From the NCBI RefSeq assembly GCF_011927785.1, contig NZ_JAATJK010000001.1, positions 6,512,501-6,576,500 on the forward strand: 64,000 nt of DNA, written 5' to 3'. The notes beneath the pieces are model-generated. The model saw nothing but the letters and a program-made list of their open reading frames with translations, was not told where the DNA came from and searched no databases. The translations under genes were made by a program, and so were the position numbers. This stretch comes from Micromonospora profundi (GTDB taxonomy: Bacteria > Actinomycetota > Actinomycetes > Mycobacteriales > Micromonosporaceae). Below are positions 50,919-58,967 of the stretch, piece by piece; the stretch's first letter is position 1; every line of letters starts with the position of its first letter.

Positions 50919-51973
50919 GCGGGCCGGAAACGGGTCGCGAGCCGACGGGCAACGGGCGATTCGACGTACCCCCGGAGGTGACGCCGGACGTGGAGCCGGC
51001 GCGGCGTAACGGGCACCGACCGGCGGCACAGGTCGCGCCGACCCCGACCCCGACGCCGGCCGACGAGGTCGACACCGCGGCCACCGACGAGCCCGCGACC
51101 GCCAGTGGCGCGGCCGTTCCGGACCGGCCGGGTGACCCGTGGGACCGGCGTGTCGCCGACGGCCTGGCGTTCCTGCGCCGACGGCTGTCCGGCGAGTACG
51201 AGGTCGACGAGTTCGGCTTCGACCCGGAGCTGACCGACGCGGTCTTCCACCCCCTGCTGCGGCTGCTCTACCGGGACTGGTTCCGCACCGAGGTCAGCGG
51301 CGTGGAGCACGTGCCCGTCGACGGGCCGGCCCTGGTGGTCGGCAACCACTCGGGGACCGTGGCGTTGGACGCGCTGATCCTCTCGGCGGCGCTGCACGAC
51401 AAGCACCCCGCACACCGCTACCTGCGCCTGCTCGGCGCGGACCTGGTCTTCCGGATGCCTGTGGTGTCCGAGATCGCCCGCAAGACCGGCGGTACGGTGG
51501 CCTGCAACCCGGACGCCGAGCGTCTGCTCGGCGGCGGTGACCTCGTGGGCGTGTTCCCCGAGGGGTTCAAGGGCATCGGCAAGCTCTACGCCGACCGCTA
51601 CAAGCTGCAACGGTTCGGACGCGGCGGGTTCGTGTCGGCGGCGCTGCGCACCGGCACCCCGATCGTGCCCGTCGCCATCGTCGGCGGCGAGGAGATCTAC
51701 CCGATGCTCGCCGACATCAAGCCCCTCGCGCGGCTGCTGAAGCTGCCCTACTTCCCGGTCACGCCGACCTTCCCGTGGCTCGGGCCGCTGGGCATGGTGC
51801 CGCTGCCCAGCAAGTGGCTGATCGAGTTCTGCCCGCCGATCCCCACCGCGCACCTGACCGACTCGGCGGACGACCCGCTGGTGGTCTTCAACCTCGCCGA
51901 CCAGGTGCGGGAGACCATCCAGCAGACGCTGCACTCGCTGTTGGAGCGGCGACCGGACCCGTTCGGCCCCTGA
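50915..51973 (+). CDS. PlsC-family lysophospholipid acyltransferase
   Basis: 352 aa, GTG overlapping the epimerase stop (GTGA). Disordered Pro/Thr/Ala-rich N-terminus (1-70), acyltransferase motif I NHSGTVALD (His145, Asp150) and motif III FPEGFKG (214-220). Acylates a lysophospholipid or related acceptor at the inner membrane face. Matches Rv0502. Confidence 0.9.
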   Translation: MSGPETGREPTGNGRFDVPPEVTPDVEPARRNGHRPAAQVAPTPTPTPADEVDTAATDEPATASGAAVPDRPGDPWDRRVADGLAFLRRRLSGEYEVDEFGFDPELTDAVFHPLLRLLYRDWFRTEVSGVEHVPVDGPALVVGNHSGTVALDALILSAALHDKHPAHRYLRLLGADLVFRMPVVSEIARKTGGTVACNPDAERLLGGGDLVGVFPEGFKGIGKLYADRYKLQRFGRGGFVSAALRTGTPIVPVAIVGGEEIYPMLADIKPLARLLKLPYFPVTPTFPWLGPLGMVPLPSKWLIEFCPPIPTAHLTDSADDPLVVFNLADQVRETIQQTLHSLLERRPDPFGP

Positions 51974-51982
51974 GGCGCGGCG

Positions 51983-52858
51983 TCAGCTGTCGCGGCGCCG
52001 GCGCTGGAGCGCCAGGCCGGCGGTCACCGCACCGGCGACCAGACCGGCTGCCGCCGTCGACGGTACGGCGATCTTTGCCGCTCGCCGGCCGGTGCGGAAG
52101 TCCCGCACCTCCCAGCCGTCCTGCCGGGCCTGCCGCAGCAGGGTGCCGTCCGGGTTGACCGCCACCGCCCGACCGACCGCGCGGAGCAGAGGCAGGTCGT
52201 TCGCGGAGTCGCTGTAGGCCGCGCAGCGGGACAGGTCCAGCCCTTCCACGGAGGCGAGCTGGGTGACCGCCTCGGCCTTCGCCGGCCCGTGCATGAGGTC
52301 GCCCACCAACCGTCCGGTGTACGCCCCGTCGAGCACCTCGGCCACCGTACCGATCGCACCGGTCAGGCCTAGTCGGGTGGCGATCACCCGGCCGATCTCC
52401 ACCGGAGCGGCGCTCACCAGCCAGACGCGCTGACCGGCGTCCAGGTGGGCCTGGGCGAGCTGGTGGGTGCCGCTCCAGATCCGCGGTGCCATCAGCTCGT
52501 CGAAGATCTCCTCCGAGAGCCGTTCGACGTCGTCGACCCGCCAACCCTCGACGAAGGCGAGTGCGGCCTCCTTGGCCTGGGACATGTCACCGGCGTGTTC
52601 CCGGGCGAGCACCCGGAACCGGAGCTGCTGCCAGGCGAAGCGCGCCAGGTCGGTGGTGGTGAAGTAGTTGCGGGCGGCGAGCCCGCGAGCGAACCAGTAG
52701 ATTGACGCGCCCTGCATCATCGTGTTGTCCACGTCGAAGAAGGCGGCGGCGGTCGGGTCCGGTGAGGGTGGGGTCACCGGCGCCAGTTCGGTCTCCGCCC
52801 AACCGGCGGTGTGACCGTGGGCGTCGGTGCTGACCGTCACCTTGCGGCTGCGTGCCAC
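51983..52858 (-). CDS. HAD-IB family phosphatase (SerB1-like)
   Basis: 291 aa. HAD motif I FFDVDNTMMQG (DxDxT, about 40-50), motif II SAAP, motif IV YSDSANDLPLL (about 213-223). A C-terminal hydrophobic span (267-284) followed by RRRR indicates a membrane-tethered enzyme. Similar to Rv0505c, annotated SerB1, but phospholipid or other phosphomonoester substrates are equally possible. Distal gene of the minus-strand bldN group. Confidence 0.9.
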   Translation of the reverse strand: MARSRKVTVSTDAHGHTAGWAETELAPVTPPSPDPTAAAFFDVDNTMMQGASIYWFARGLAARNYFTTTDLARFAWQQLRFRVLAREHAGDMSQAKEAALAFVEGWRVDDVERLSEEIFDELMAPRIWSGTHQLAQAHLDAGQRVWLVSAAPVEIGRVIATRLGLTGAIGTVAEVLDGAYTGRLVGDLMHGPAKAEAVTQLASVEGLDLSRCAAYSDSANDLPLLRAVGRAVAVNPDGTLLRQARQDGWEVRDFRTGRRAAKIAVPSTAAAGLVAGAVTAGLALQRRRRDS

Positions 52859-52991
52859 GCGACCCCCTTCCTGACCAGGCGCGACGGATGTCTCCAGCGA
52901 GGGTATCCGGCGGCAACGGTCGACCGACCACTCACACAGGGAACTGTGGCGTGGTCGGTCGGAACGAGCGGAAAGGAAGCGTTCCGGCAGG

Positions 52992-53873
52992 TCAGCGGTC
53001 GCCGGGGCAGGTGGTCGGCGCGGGCCCGAGGCTGTCGCTACCGGCCGGTGCCGGCAGGCCGCAGGCGATCGCGTCGCGCAGCGCGTCCGAGCGTTCCCGG
53101 ATGGTGTCCAGCAGCGCCAGCGACCGTCGGGTCCGTTCCCGGTCGGCCCGGTTGGCCCCGTCGAGCAGCTTGCTCACCGCCTTGTGCTGGCTCGCGACGA
53201 ACGCGTTGACGGTGTCCAGGCTGCTCGGCTCGGCCCGTTGCAAGGCGGCAGCGGTGAGCAGGCGGATGCCCTGCCGGGTGTCGGCGTCCATGTCGTCGAG
53301 GACGGCGCTGTAACCGATGGCATCGCCGCGCAGTTCGGCGGCCTCGCCGAGCCTGGTCCGGGCGAAGTCGAGGAAGAGTTGGCCGCGGCTGATGTCCGAG
53401 CTGGCCAGGGCGAGCTGGGCGCGTTCGGTCGACCGCTTCATGCCGTACAGCGCGTCGCCGGGCACCGCGTTCTCGCTGGCTGCGGAGATCCCGGAGACAG
53501 CGACGGCACCGGCGGCGATGCCGATCAGGATCGCGCCCCGGGCGCGGGCGCGCCGGGCGGTGGCCGCCGGAAGCAGTGACCCGCGGGCGGTGGTGGCGGC
53601 CGGACGCGCCACAGACGGTTCGGCGGCCGCCGGCGTGGTGCCCATCCCGTCGCGTTCGGCGGTGGCGAGCAGCATCGCCCGCAGGCCGGTGCGGAATTCG
53701 GGATCCACCTCGGGCGCGGGGGGATCGACGCTGAGCCGCTGGCCCACCGCTACCAGCGGTGCCAGTTGGCCGTCCACCCGGGACCTTACGTGGTGCCGCC
53801 GGCCGCCGTTGGCCTCGTCGAGAAGCTGCGCGAAGCGCTTGGCGCGCCGGCGGGAGAAGAGGATGTTGTCCAC
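52992..53873 (-). CDS. RsbN-like membrane anti-sigma factor (DUF5667)
   Basis: 293 aa from GTG 53873, preceded by GAGGAGG. N-terminal cytoplasmic region begins MDNILFSRRRAKRFAQLLDEA, which would bind sigma; one membrane segment (about 115-135); DUF5667-type helical extracytoplasmic domain (about 140-240; ALYGMKRSTERAQLALAS). It lies directly after the BldN gene, the arrangement of bldN-rsbN in Streptomyces, where RsbN inhibits BldN. Assigned mainly by context. Confidence 0.8.
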   Translation of the reverse strand: MDNILFSRRRAKRFAQLLDEANGGRRHHVRSRVDGQLAPLVAVGQRLSVDPPAPEVDPEFRTGLRAMLLATAERDGMGTTPAAAEPSVARPAATTARGSLLPAATARRARARGAILIGIAAGAVAVSGISAASENAVPGDALYGMKRSTERAQLALASSDISRGQLFLDFARTRLGEAAELRGDAIGYSAVLDDMDADTRQGIRLLTAAALQRAEPSSLDTVNAFVASQHKAVSKLLDGANRADRERTRRSLALLDTIRERSDALRDAIACGLPAPAGSDSLGPAPTTCPGDR

Positions 53874-54161
53874 CGCTGGCACCTCCTCTCGCTGGTCACG
53901 GCCGGTCGGCCGCCGTCGTTGCCAGCGACCGGTCGGCAGTGTGACACCACGGAGGTGAGGTGCCGTCCGGCGTACCGGTCGGACCTCGGTGTCCCGGGCC
54001 TGCCGGGACAACCACCGGTCGCACCCGGAGAAACGCGGCGGACGGGGCACGGGTTACGGGCCGGGCGGAGCGGAAATCACCGAAAGTGATGGCCGTCACC
54101 ACGCGAAAGCGGCTCTGAGCTGCGCAAACGCAGATCAGCGCTCCGACCGCCCGCCGAACCA

Positions 54162-55124
54162 CTACGGCTGGAAGCCGTCCGGCAGGAGCCGCGCCAGCGC
54201 CCGGACAGCCCGGTACTGGAGTGCCTTGATGGCACCCTCGTTCTTGCCCATGGCACGTGCCGTCTCGGCCACCGAGAAGCCCTGCAGGAACCGCAGCACG
54301 ATGCACTCCTGCTGCTCCGGATTGAGCTGCTTCACGGCGGTGAGCAGCGCGACGTTCGTGATGTGCTCCACCACCGCCGCCTCCGGGCTGCCCTCCGGGC
54401 CCCGGTCCTCCCGATCGGCGTCGAGTACGTCGCCGGTGGTGACCTCCAGCCGGTACCGGCCGGACTTGAAGTGGTCGGCGACCAGGTTGCGGGCGATCGT
54501 CACCAGCCAGGCGCCGAGATCGCGGCCCTGCCAGGTGAAGCTGCCGATCCGCTTGAGGGCGCGCAGGAAGGTGTCCGAGGTGAGGTCCTCGGCGAGCTGG
54601 CGGTTGCCGACCCGGAAGTAGACGAACCGGAACACGGTGTCCACGTACCGGTCGTAGATGAGGCCGAACGCCTCGGACTCGCCGGCCTGGGCGCGCTCGA
54701 TGAGCGTCCAGACCTCGGTGGCCGGGTCGGACGGGTCCGGTCGGCTGGGGAACCCGGTAGGGGTCGTCGTCGTGGTGGTGGTGGCCTGAACGGCCGGGAT
54801 CACCGCCGTCTCGCCCGCTGCCGGATCGCTTGTCACCGCAGGTGTGTCGCCGACGCGGCGGCCCTGGGCCGGCATTGTCGGTCGGGCCGGTGCGACGACC
54901 CGGCCACCCGTCGGCATCGCGTTGCCGCCGGGGACCGCTGGTCTCGGTGGCGGCTCGTTCGTGTGTGGACGATTGCGGGTCCGTTGCGCCGCAGTGTCAC
55001 CCCGAATGGTGGCACCGTGCTGGTCGTCGAGCGGCGCACGGGCCGCCGGACGCTCGTTGACCTGGGCGCGGGTCTGTTGACCGGTCAGGCCGACCGGGCG
55101 TTCCGCGTAACCGAAGGCGGTCAC
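54162..55124 (-). CDS. bldN: ECF sigma factor BldN
   Basis: 320 aa from GTG 55124, or 251 aa from ATG 54917; the true start is uncertain. Sigma region 2 (EAFGLIYDRYVDTVFRFVYF in part; LAEDLTSDTFLRALKRIG), the stretch FTWQGRDLGAWLVTIARNLV(ADHFKSGRYRLEVTTG), and region 4 (LNPEQQECIVLRFLQGFSVAETARAMGKNEGAIK, in parts) match Streptomyces BldN closely. The long low-complexity N-terminus (with a seven-Thr run) parallels the N-terminal pro-sequence of Streptomyces BldN. Controls aerial/sporulation genes there. GTG 55124 overlaps the stop of a 51-codon leader ORF. Confidence 0.9.
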   Translation of the reverse strand: MTAFGYAERPVGLTGQQTRAQVNERPAARAPLDDQHGATIRGDTAAQRTRNRPHTNEPPPRPAVPGGNAMPTGGRVVAPARPTMPAQGRRVGDTPAVTSDPAAGETAVIPAVQATTTTTTTPTGFPSRPDPSDPATEVWTLIERAQAGESEAFGLIYDRYVDTVFRFVYFRVGNRQLAEDLTSDTFLRALKRIGSFTWQGRDLGAWLVTIARNLVADHFKSGRYRLEVTTGDVLDADREDRGPEGSPEAAVVEHITNVALLTAVKQLNPEQQECIVLRFLQGFSVAETARAMGKNEGAIKALQYRAVRALARLLPDGFQP

Positions 55125-55276
55125 CGCGCCGCCCCCGTCCCGTCGTTCGCCGGGCGGGCCGGTCTGCGCGTCGTCGGTGCGGACCGACCGGGCAACCGGT
55201 CGGGTAGGACGGTTCCGGGGTGTGCCGACAGGCGGCAGTTCCCCTTGAGGTGCTGGTCCAATGCGCTCACAGGCAC
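55121..55276 (-). CDS. Putative 51-residue leader peptide upstream of bldN
   Basis: GTG 55276 has GAGGAGG 5 nt upstream, the best ribosome site in this area. It encodes MPVSALDQHLKGNC and a basic, Arg/Pro-rich tail and stops at 55121 with a GTGA overlap onto the extended bldN frame. Third codon positions are mostly G or C, as in real genes here. No known homologue recognised. It may be a coupled leader controlling bldN translation, or reveal that the bldN start lies upstream. Confidence 0.45.
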   Translation of the reverse strand: MPVSALDQHLKGNCRLSAHPGTVLPDRLPGRSAPTTRRPARPANDGTGAAR

Positions 55277-55696
55277 GGGGGCCTCCTCGGGCTGAGGGGT
55301 GTCGACTCACGGCAAATGGGGTGAGCCGACCCGAGTGATAATAGGGCCAACGTCACCCGCGCGTGGCAAGTCCGTTACACAGGGCGGAAGTATTTCCCCC
55401 TGTGTCGCACACATGGCGGACCGCTTGTCCGTCGTGTGCGGTTGACTTTCCGCCGGGCCGGTGATCCAGGACGAAGTCCCTGCTCGGAGCACATTGGCCG
55501 GTCGGTCGCTTCACCACGACCGAAGGTGGATGGTGTGTGTCCGGCCCGTCGACCGGGGGCAACGCACGTCCCATCAGGGGGACCCGTCAGCACCGTGGAC
55601 GGCACATATCCGGTCCCGCTGGCGGGACCTGAGCGGTGCTCGCGATCGACTGTCGCGCATGGTCTGTCGCCGCCCGCTGTGCCAGACTCGATCACC
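55277..55696. promoter_or_regulatory. Divergent control region between bldN and the AMP-ligase gene
   Basis: 420 bases with no convincing gene. ACACAGGG (55377-55384) and CCCTGTGT (55398-55405) form an 8-bp inverted repeat with a 13-bp A+T-richer spacer. Next to it lies an imperfect hairpin (about 55406-55440) with CGCACAC/GTGTGCG and CGGAC/GTCCG arms. Likely contains the bldN promoter; I could not find a clear BldD box. Confidence 0.5.
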
Positions 55697-57349
55697 GTGC
55701 AGGACGCAGCGGCAGACTCCGCGCCGAACCTCGCCGACCCGGTCCGCGGGGCGGCTCTCCACCACGGCGACAGGCCCGCGCTGCACTGGCGGGACCAGAG
55801 CATCAACTGGTCCGAACTGGACGTCGCGGTGACCGCCGCCGCGCACGGCCTGGCCGCCGTCGCGCCACCCACCGAGCCCGGCGGCACACCGCCCCGCGTC
55901 GCCATCGCACTGCCCAACACCCCCGACTTCGTGATCGGCCTGCTCGGCACCCTGCGGGCGGGGCTGGTCGCCGTCCCGGTCAACCCCGGCCTCACCGCGC
56001 CGGAACTGCGGCACGTGCTCGCCGACTCCGGCGCGTCGGTGCTGATCGGCACCGACCGGGTCCGGAGCCTGGTCGCCGAGGTGGCTGCCGAGCTGCCGGC
56101 GCTCACCGCTGTGCACGGCACGCCGCCGACCGCTGCGCACGCCACGTCGCCGACCGCCGGGGCGCCCGGGCCGTCGGCGCTTCCGTCCCGGGGCGGCGAC
56201 GACCTGGCCGTACTGCTCTACACCTCAGGCACCGAGGGCCGCCCGAAGGGAGCGATGCTCTCCCACCGGGCGCTGCTGGCCAACCACGAACAGGTCGACC
56301 GGATCGACCCGCCGGTGGTCGGCCCCACGGACACCGTGCTGCTGGCGCTGCCGCTGTTTCACGCGTACGGGCTCAACTCAGGGCTCGGCGCTGTCGTCCG
56401 CCATGGCGCGACAGGGGTGCTGCTCGACGAGCTGGGGCCCACTGCGGGACTGGACGAGATCGCGCGGCACCGGGTCAGCGTGCTGGCGGGCGTACCGTCG
56501 ATGTTTCTGACCTGGGCCGACGCGCCGGAGGCCCGCGCGGCGACGGCGTCGGTGCGGGTGGCGGTGTGTGGCGCGGCGCCGCTGGAGCGCGCGGTCGCGG
56601 CGCGCTTCGCCGAGGCCACCGGACACCCTGTGCACATCGGGTACGGCCTCACCGAGACCGCGCCGATGCTCACCACGACCCTCGTCGGCGGGGTGGCCAA
56701 GGCGGGCTCGATCGGCAGGCCGCTACCCGGCGTGCGGCTGCGCCTGGTCGACCCGGACGGTGTGGACCTGTGGCGCGACGGCGAGGCCGTGCCCGACGAC
56801 GACCCCGATGAGCTGGACATCTCCGACATCGCGCCGGGCACCGACCCGGGGCAGATCGTCGTGGCCGGCGACAACCTGTTCGCCGGTTACTGGCCGGACG
56901 GCCGCGACGGCCCGGACGCCGACGGCTGGTGGCCTACCGGCGACGTCGCCTACGCCGACGCCGACGGTGACCTCTTCCTCGTCGACAGGCTCGGCGAGCT
57001 GATCCTGGTGAACGGGTTCAACGTCTATCCGCGCGAGGTGGAGCTGGTGCTCGGCGGGCACCCCGGGGTGGCCGAGTCGGCGGTACTGGGTGTGCCGCAC
57101 CCTCGGACCGGCGAGACTGTGCGGGCGTACGTGGTGCCGGCACAGGGGCGGCCGGTGACAAGCGAGGAGTTGCTCGCCCACTGCGCACGGAACCTGGCCC
57201 GGTTCAAGTGCCCGACCGCCGTCGAGTTCGTCGACGCCCTGCCACACTCGGCGATCGGCAAGGTACGCAAGATCCAGCTCCGGTCGGCGACGCCAGCCGG
57301 CCCGCCCGCATCCGCCGACACCCGCACGGAGGTAACCGATGGCCAGTGA
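55697..57349 (+). CDS. AMP-dependent synthetase/ligase (acyl-CoA synthetase family)
   Basis: 550 aa from GTG 55697. ANL-superfamily motifs: A3 LLYTSGTEGRPKGAML (about 173-188), A5 YGLTETAPM, A7 TGDVAYAD, A8 DRLGELILVNGFNVYP, A10 lysine in SAIGKVRK. It activates a carboxylic acid, probably a fatty acid, to the acyl-adenylate and CoA thioester. Start chosen at the first GTG that gives a family-like N-terminus; longer frames are open upstream but lack family-like sequence. The 3' end overlaps the glutaredoxin gene by 11 bp. Confidence 0.9.
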   Translation: MQDAAADSAPNLADPVRGAALHHGDRPALHWRDQSINWSELDVAVTAAAHGLAAVAPPTEPGGTPPRVAIALPNTPDFVIGLLGTLRAGLVAVPVNPGLTAPELRHVLADSGASVLIGTDRVRSLVAEVAAELPALTAVHGTPPTAAHATSPTAGAPGPSALPSRGGDDLAVLLYTSGTEGRPKGAMLSHRALLANHEQVDRIDPPVVGPTDTVLLALPLFHAYGLNSGLGAVVRHGATGVLLDELGPTAGLDEIARHRVSVLAGVPSMFLTWADAPEARAATASVRVAVCGAAPLERAVAARFAEATGHPVHIGYGLTETAPMLTTTLVGGVAKAGSIGRPLPGVRLRLVDPDGVDLWRDGEAVPDDDPDELDISDIAPGTDPGQIVVAGDNLFAGYWPDGRDGPDADGWWPTGDVAYADADGDLFLVDRLGELILVNGFNVYPREVELVLGGHPGVAESAVLGVPHPRTGETVRAYVVPAQGRPVTSEELLAHCARNLARFKCPTAVEFVDALPHSAIGKVRKIQLRSATPAGPPASADTRTEVTDGQ

Positions 57350-57593
57350 CGCCCGGCTCGCTCTGATCACCAGGCCCGGTTGCCATTTGTGCGACGACGC
57401 CAAGGCGGCGCTCGACCGGGTGGTGGCGGTCACCGGCGACAGGTGGGTCGAGTGGGACGTGAGCGACAACCAGGACCTGGAACGGGAGTACGGGGACCGG
57501 CTGCCGGTGGTGATGCTCGACGGCAAGGAGCACGGCTACTGGCGGGTGGAGGAGGACCGGCTGCTGCGGGACCTGACCACCCCCCAGCTCTGA
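57339..57593 (+). CDS. Glutaredoxin-like protein (Rv0508-like)
   Basis: 84 aa. DUF836/glutaredoxin fold with active-site CHLC (15-18) and cis-Pro loop DRLPVVMLDG. GGAGG lies just before the ATG. Thiol-disulfide redox protein; probably works with mycothiol or thioredoxin reductase. In mycobacteria this gene precedes hemA. Confidence 0.92.
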   Translation: MASDARLALITRPGCHLCDDAKAALDRVVAVTGDRWVEWDVSDNQDLEREYGDRLPVVMLDGKEHGYWRVEEDRLLRDLTTPQL

Positions 57594-57613
57594 ATCGCAC
57601 CTATGGTGCTCGG

Positions 57614-58279
57614 ATGAGCCCTGCGCACCCCCACCTGGTGTGGGACTGGAACGGCACCCTGCTCAACGATCTCAGCCTGGTGGTGACCGCCACCAACGCC
57701 GCGTTCGCAAGCGTGGGAGGGCCGTCGGTCACCTCCGAGGAGCATCGGACGAGGTTCCGCAGGCCGATCGCCGACTACTACGCCGAGGTGCTCGGCAAGG
57801 CCGTCGACGACGAGGCGTTCGGCCGGCTGGACCGGATCTTCCACGACGCGTACCGAACCGGTCTGACCACCTGCGAGCTTGCCGCCGACGCGCAGACGGC
57901 GATGGCCAGCTGGGAGGGCAGCCAGAGCCTGCTGTCCATGTGGTTCCACGAGGAGCTGGTGCCGACAGTGCACACCTACGGGTTGACCGGCCGGTTCATC
58001 AGGGTGGACGGGCTGCGGGCCACGGTCGGTGGCGGACGCAAGGCCGAGTCGCTCGAACGGCACCTGGCCGAGCTGGGCGTGGACGGCAGCTCGGTGGTGC
58101 TCATCGGCGACTCCATCGACGACGCGGACGCCGCGCTGGCCGTCGGCGGCCGGGCGGTGCTCTACACCGGCGGCTTCACCGACCCGGCCCGGCTGCGCGC
58201 CTCCGGCCACCCGGTCGCCGACACCCTCACCGACGCGGTGGCACTGGCCACCGGCAAGGTCAGTTCCGCAGGTACGTGA
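57614..58279 (+). CDS. HAD family hydrolase (phosphoglycolate phosphatase-like)
   Basis: 221 aa from ATG 57614; TATGGT at 57602-57607 is a -10 six bases upstream (leaderless). HAD motif I VWDWNGTLLND (Asp nucleophile), motif III lysine in GGRKAESL, motif IV VLIGDSIDDADAA. Subfamily IA with a helical cap. Phosphomonoester substrate unknown. Converges with, and overlaps by 20 bp, the response regulator gene. Confidence 0.9.
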   Translation: MSPAHPHLVWDWNGTLLNDLSLVVTATNAAFASVGGPSVTSEEHRTRFRRPIADYYAEVLGKAVDDEAFGRLDRIFHDAYRTGLTTCELAADAQTAMASWEGSQSLLSMWFHEELVPTVHTYGLTGRFIRVDGLRATVGGGRKAESLERHLAELGVDGSSVVLIGDSIDDADAALAVGGRAVLYTGGFTDPARLRASGHPVADTLTDAVALATGKVSSAGT

Positions 58280-58967
58280 GGACGGCAAGCACCCGCCGGT
58301 GCTGCTCGGTGTCCGGTGGGAGGGTGAGCTTGGTGAAGATGTTGCGCACGTGCTTCTCCACCGCGCCGTCGCTGACAACGAGGGCGCGGGCGATCGCCGT
58401 GTTGGACCGCCCCTCGGCCATCAGGGACAGCACCTCGCGTTCGCGCGGGGTCAGCTCGCGCAGCGGGTCGTCCCGGCGTCGGCGTGCGAAGAGCTGGCTC
58501 ACCACCTCCGGGTCGAGCACAGTACCGCCGGCCGCCACCCGGCGCAGCGCGTCCAGGAACTCCTCGATAGCGGCCACCCGGTCCTTGAGCAGGTAGCCGA
58601 TCCCGCCGCCGGACCCGCCCGCGGTGGCCAGCAGGTCGTCGGCGTACGACACCTCGACGTACTGGGAGAGCACCAGGATCGGCGTACGCGGCACCAGCCG
58701 GCGGGCCTCCACCGCCGCCCGCAGCCCCTCGTCGGTGTGTGTCGGTGGCATTCGGACGTCGACGATCGACACGTCCGGCCGGTGCTCCACCACCGCCTCG
58801 ACAAGCGCGTCGCCGTCGCCGACGGCGGCCACCACCTGGTGCCCACTCTCGGTCAGCAGCCGCACCAGCCCTTCCCGGAGCAGGACGGCGTCGTCCGCGA
58901 TCACGATGCGCATGGGTGTGGTGTCTACCACGTCGGGACTCCCGTGCGGGTCTCGATGCTCGCTCAC
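58260..58967 (-). CDS. NarL/LuxR-family response regulator
   Basis: 235 aa from GTG 58967 (GTGA overlap with the kinase stop); ATG 58913 (MRIVIADDAVLL) is the family-like alternative. Receiver with phosphoacceptor in VSIVDVRMPP and a LuxR HTH (LTPREREVLSLMAEGRSNTA...). The insertion ATAGGSGGGIGYLL in the receiver is typical of a common actinobacterial subgroup. Confidence 0.92.
   Translation of the reverse strand: MSEHRDPHGSPDVVDTTPMRIVIADDAVLLREGLVRLLTESGHQVVAAVGDGDALVEAVVEHRPDVSIVDVRMPPTHTDEGLRAAVEARRLVPRTPILVLSQYVEVSYADDLLATAGGSGGGIGYLLKDRVAAIEEFLDALRRVAAGGTVLDPEVVSQLFARRRRDDPLRELTPREREVLSLMAEGRSNTAIARALVVSDGAVEKHVRNIFTKLTLPPDTEQHRRVLAVLTYLRN

Noticed and set aside
55301-55310. GTG 55310 as the start of bldN
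   Set aside because: No ribosome site, and the first 60 codons from it give Arg/Pro-rich sequence out of frame with the better-supported leader ORF.
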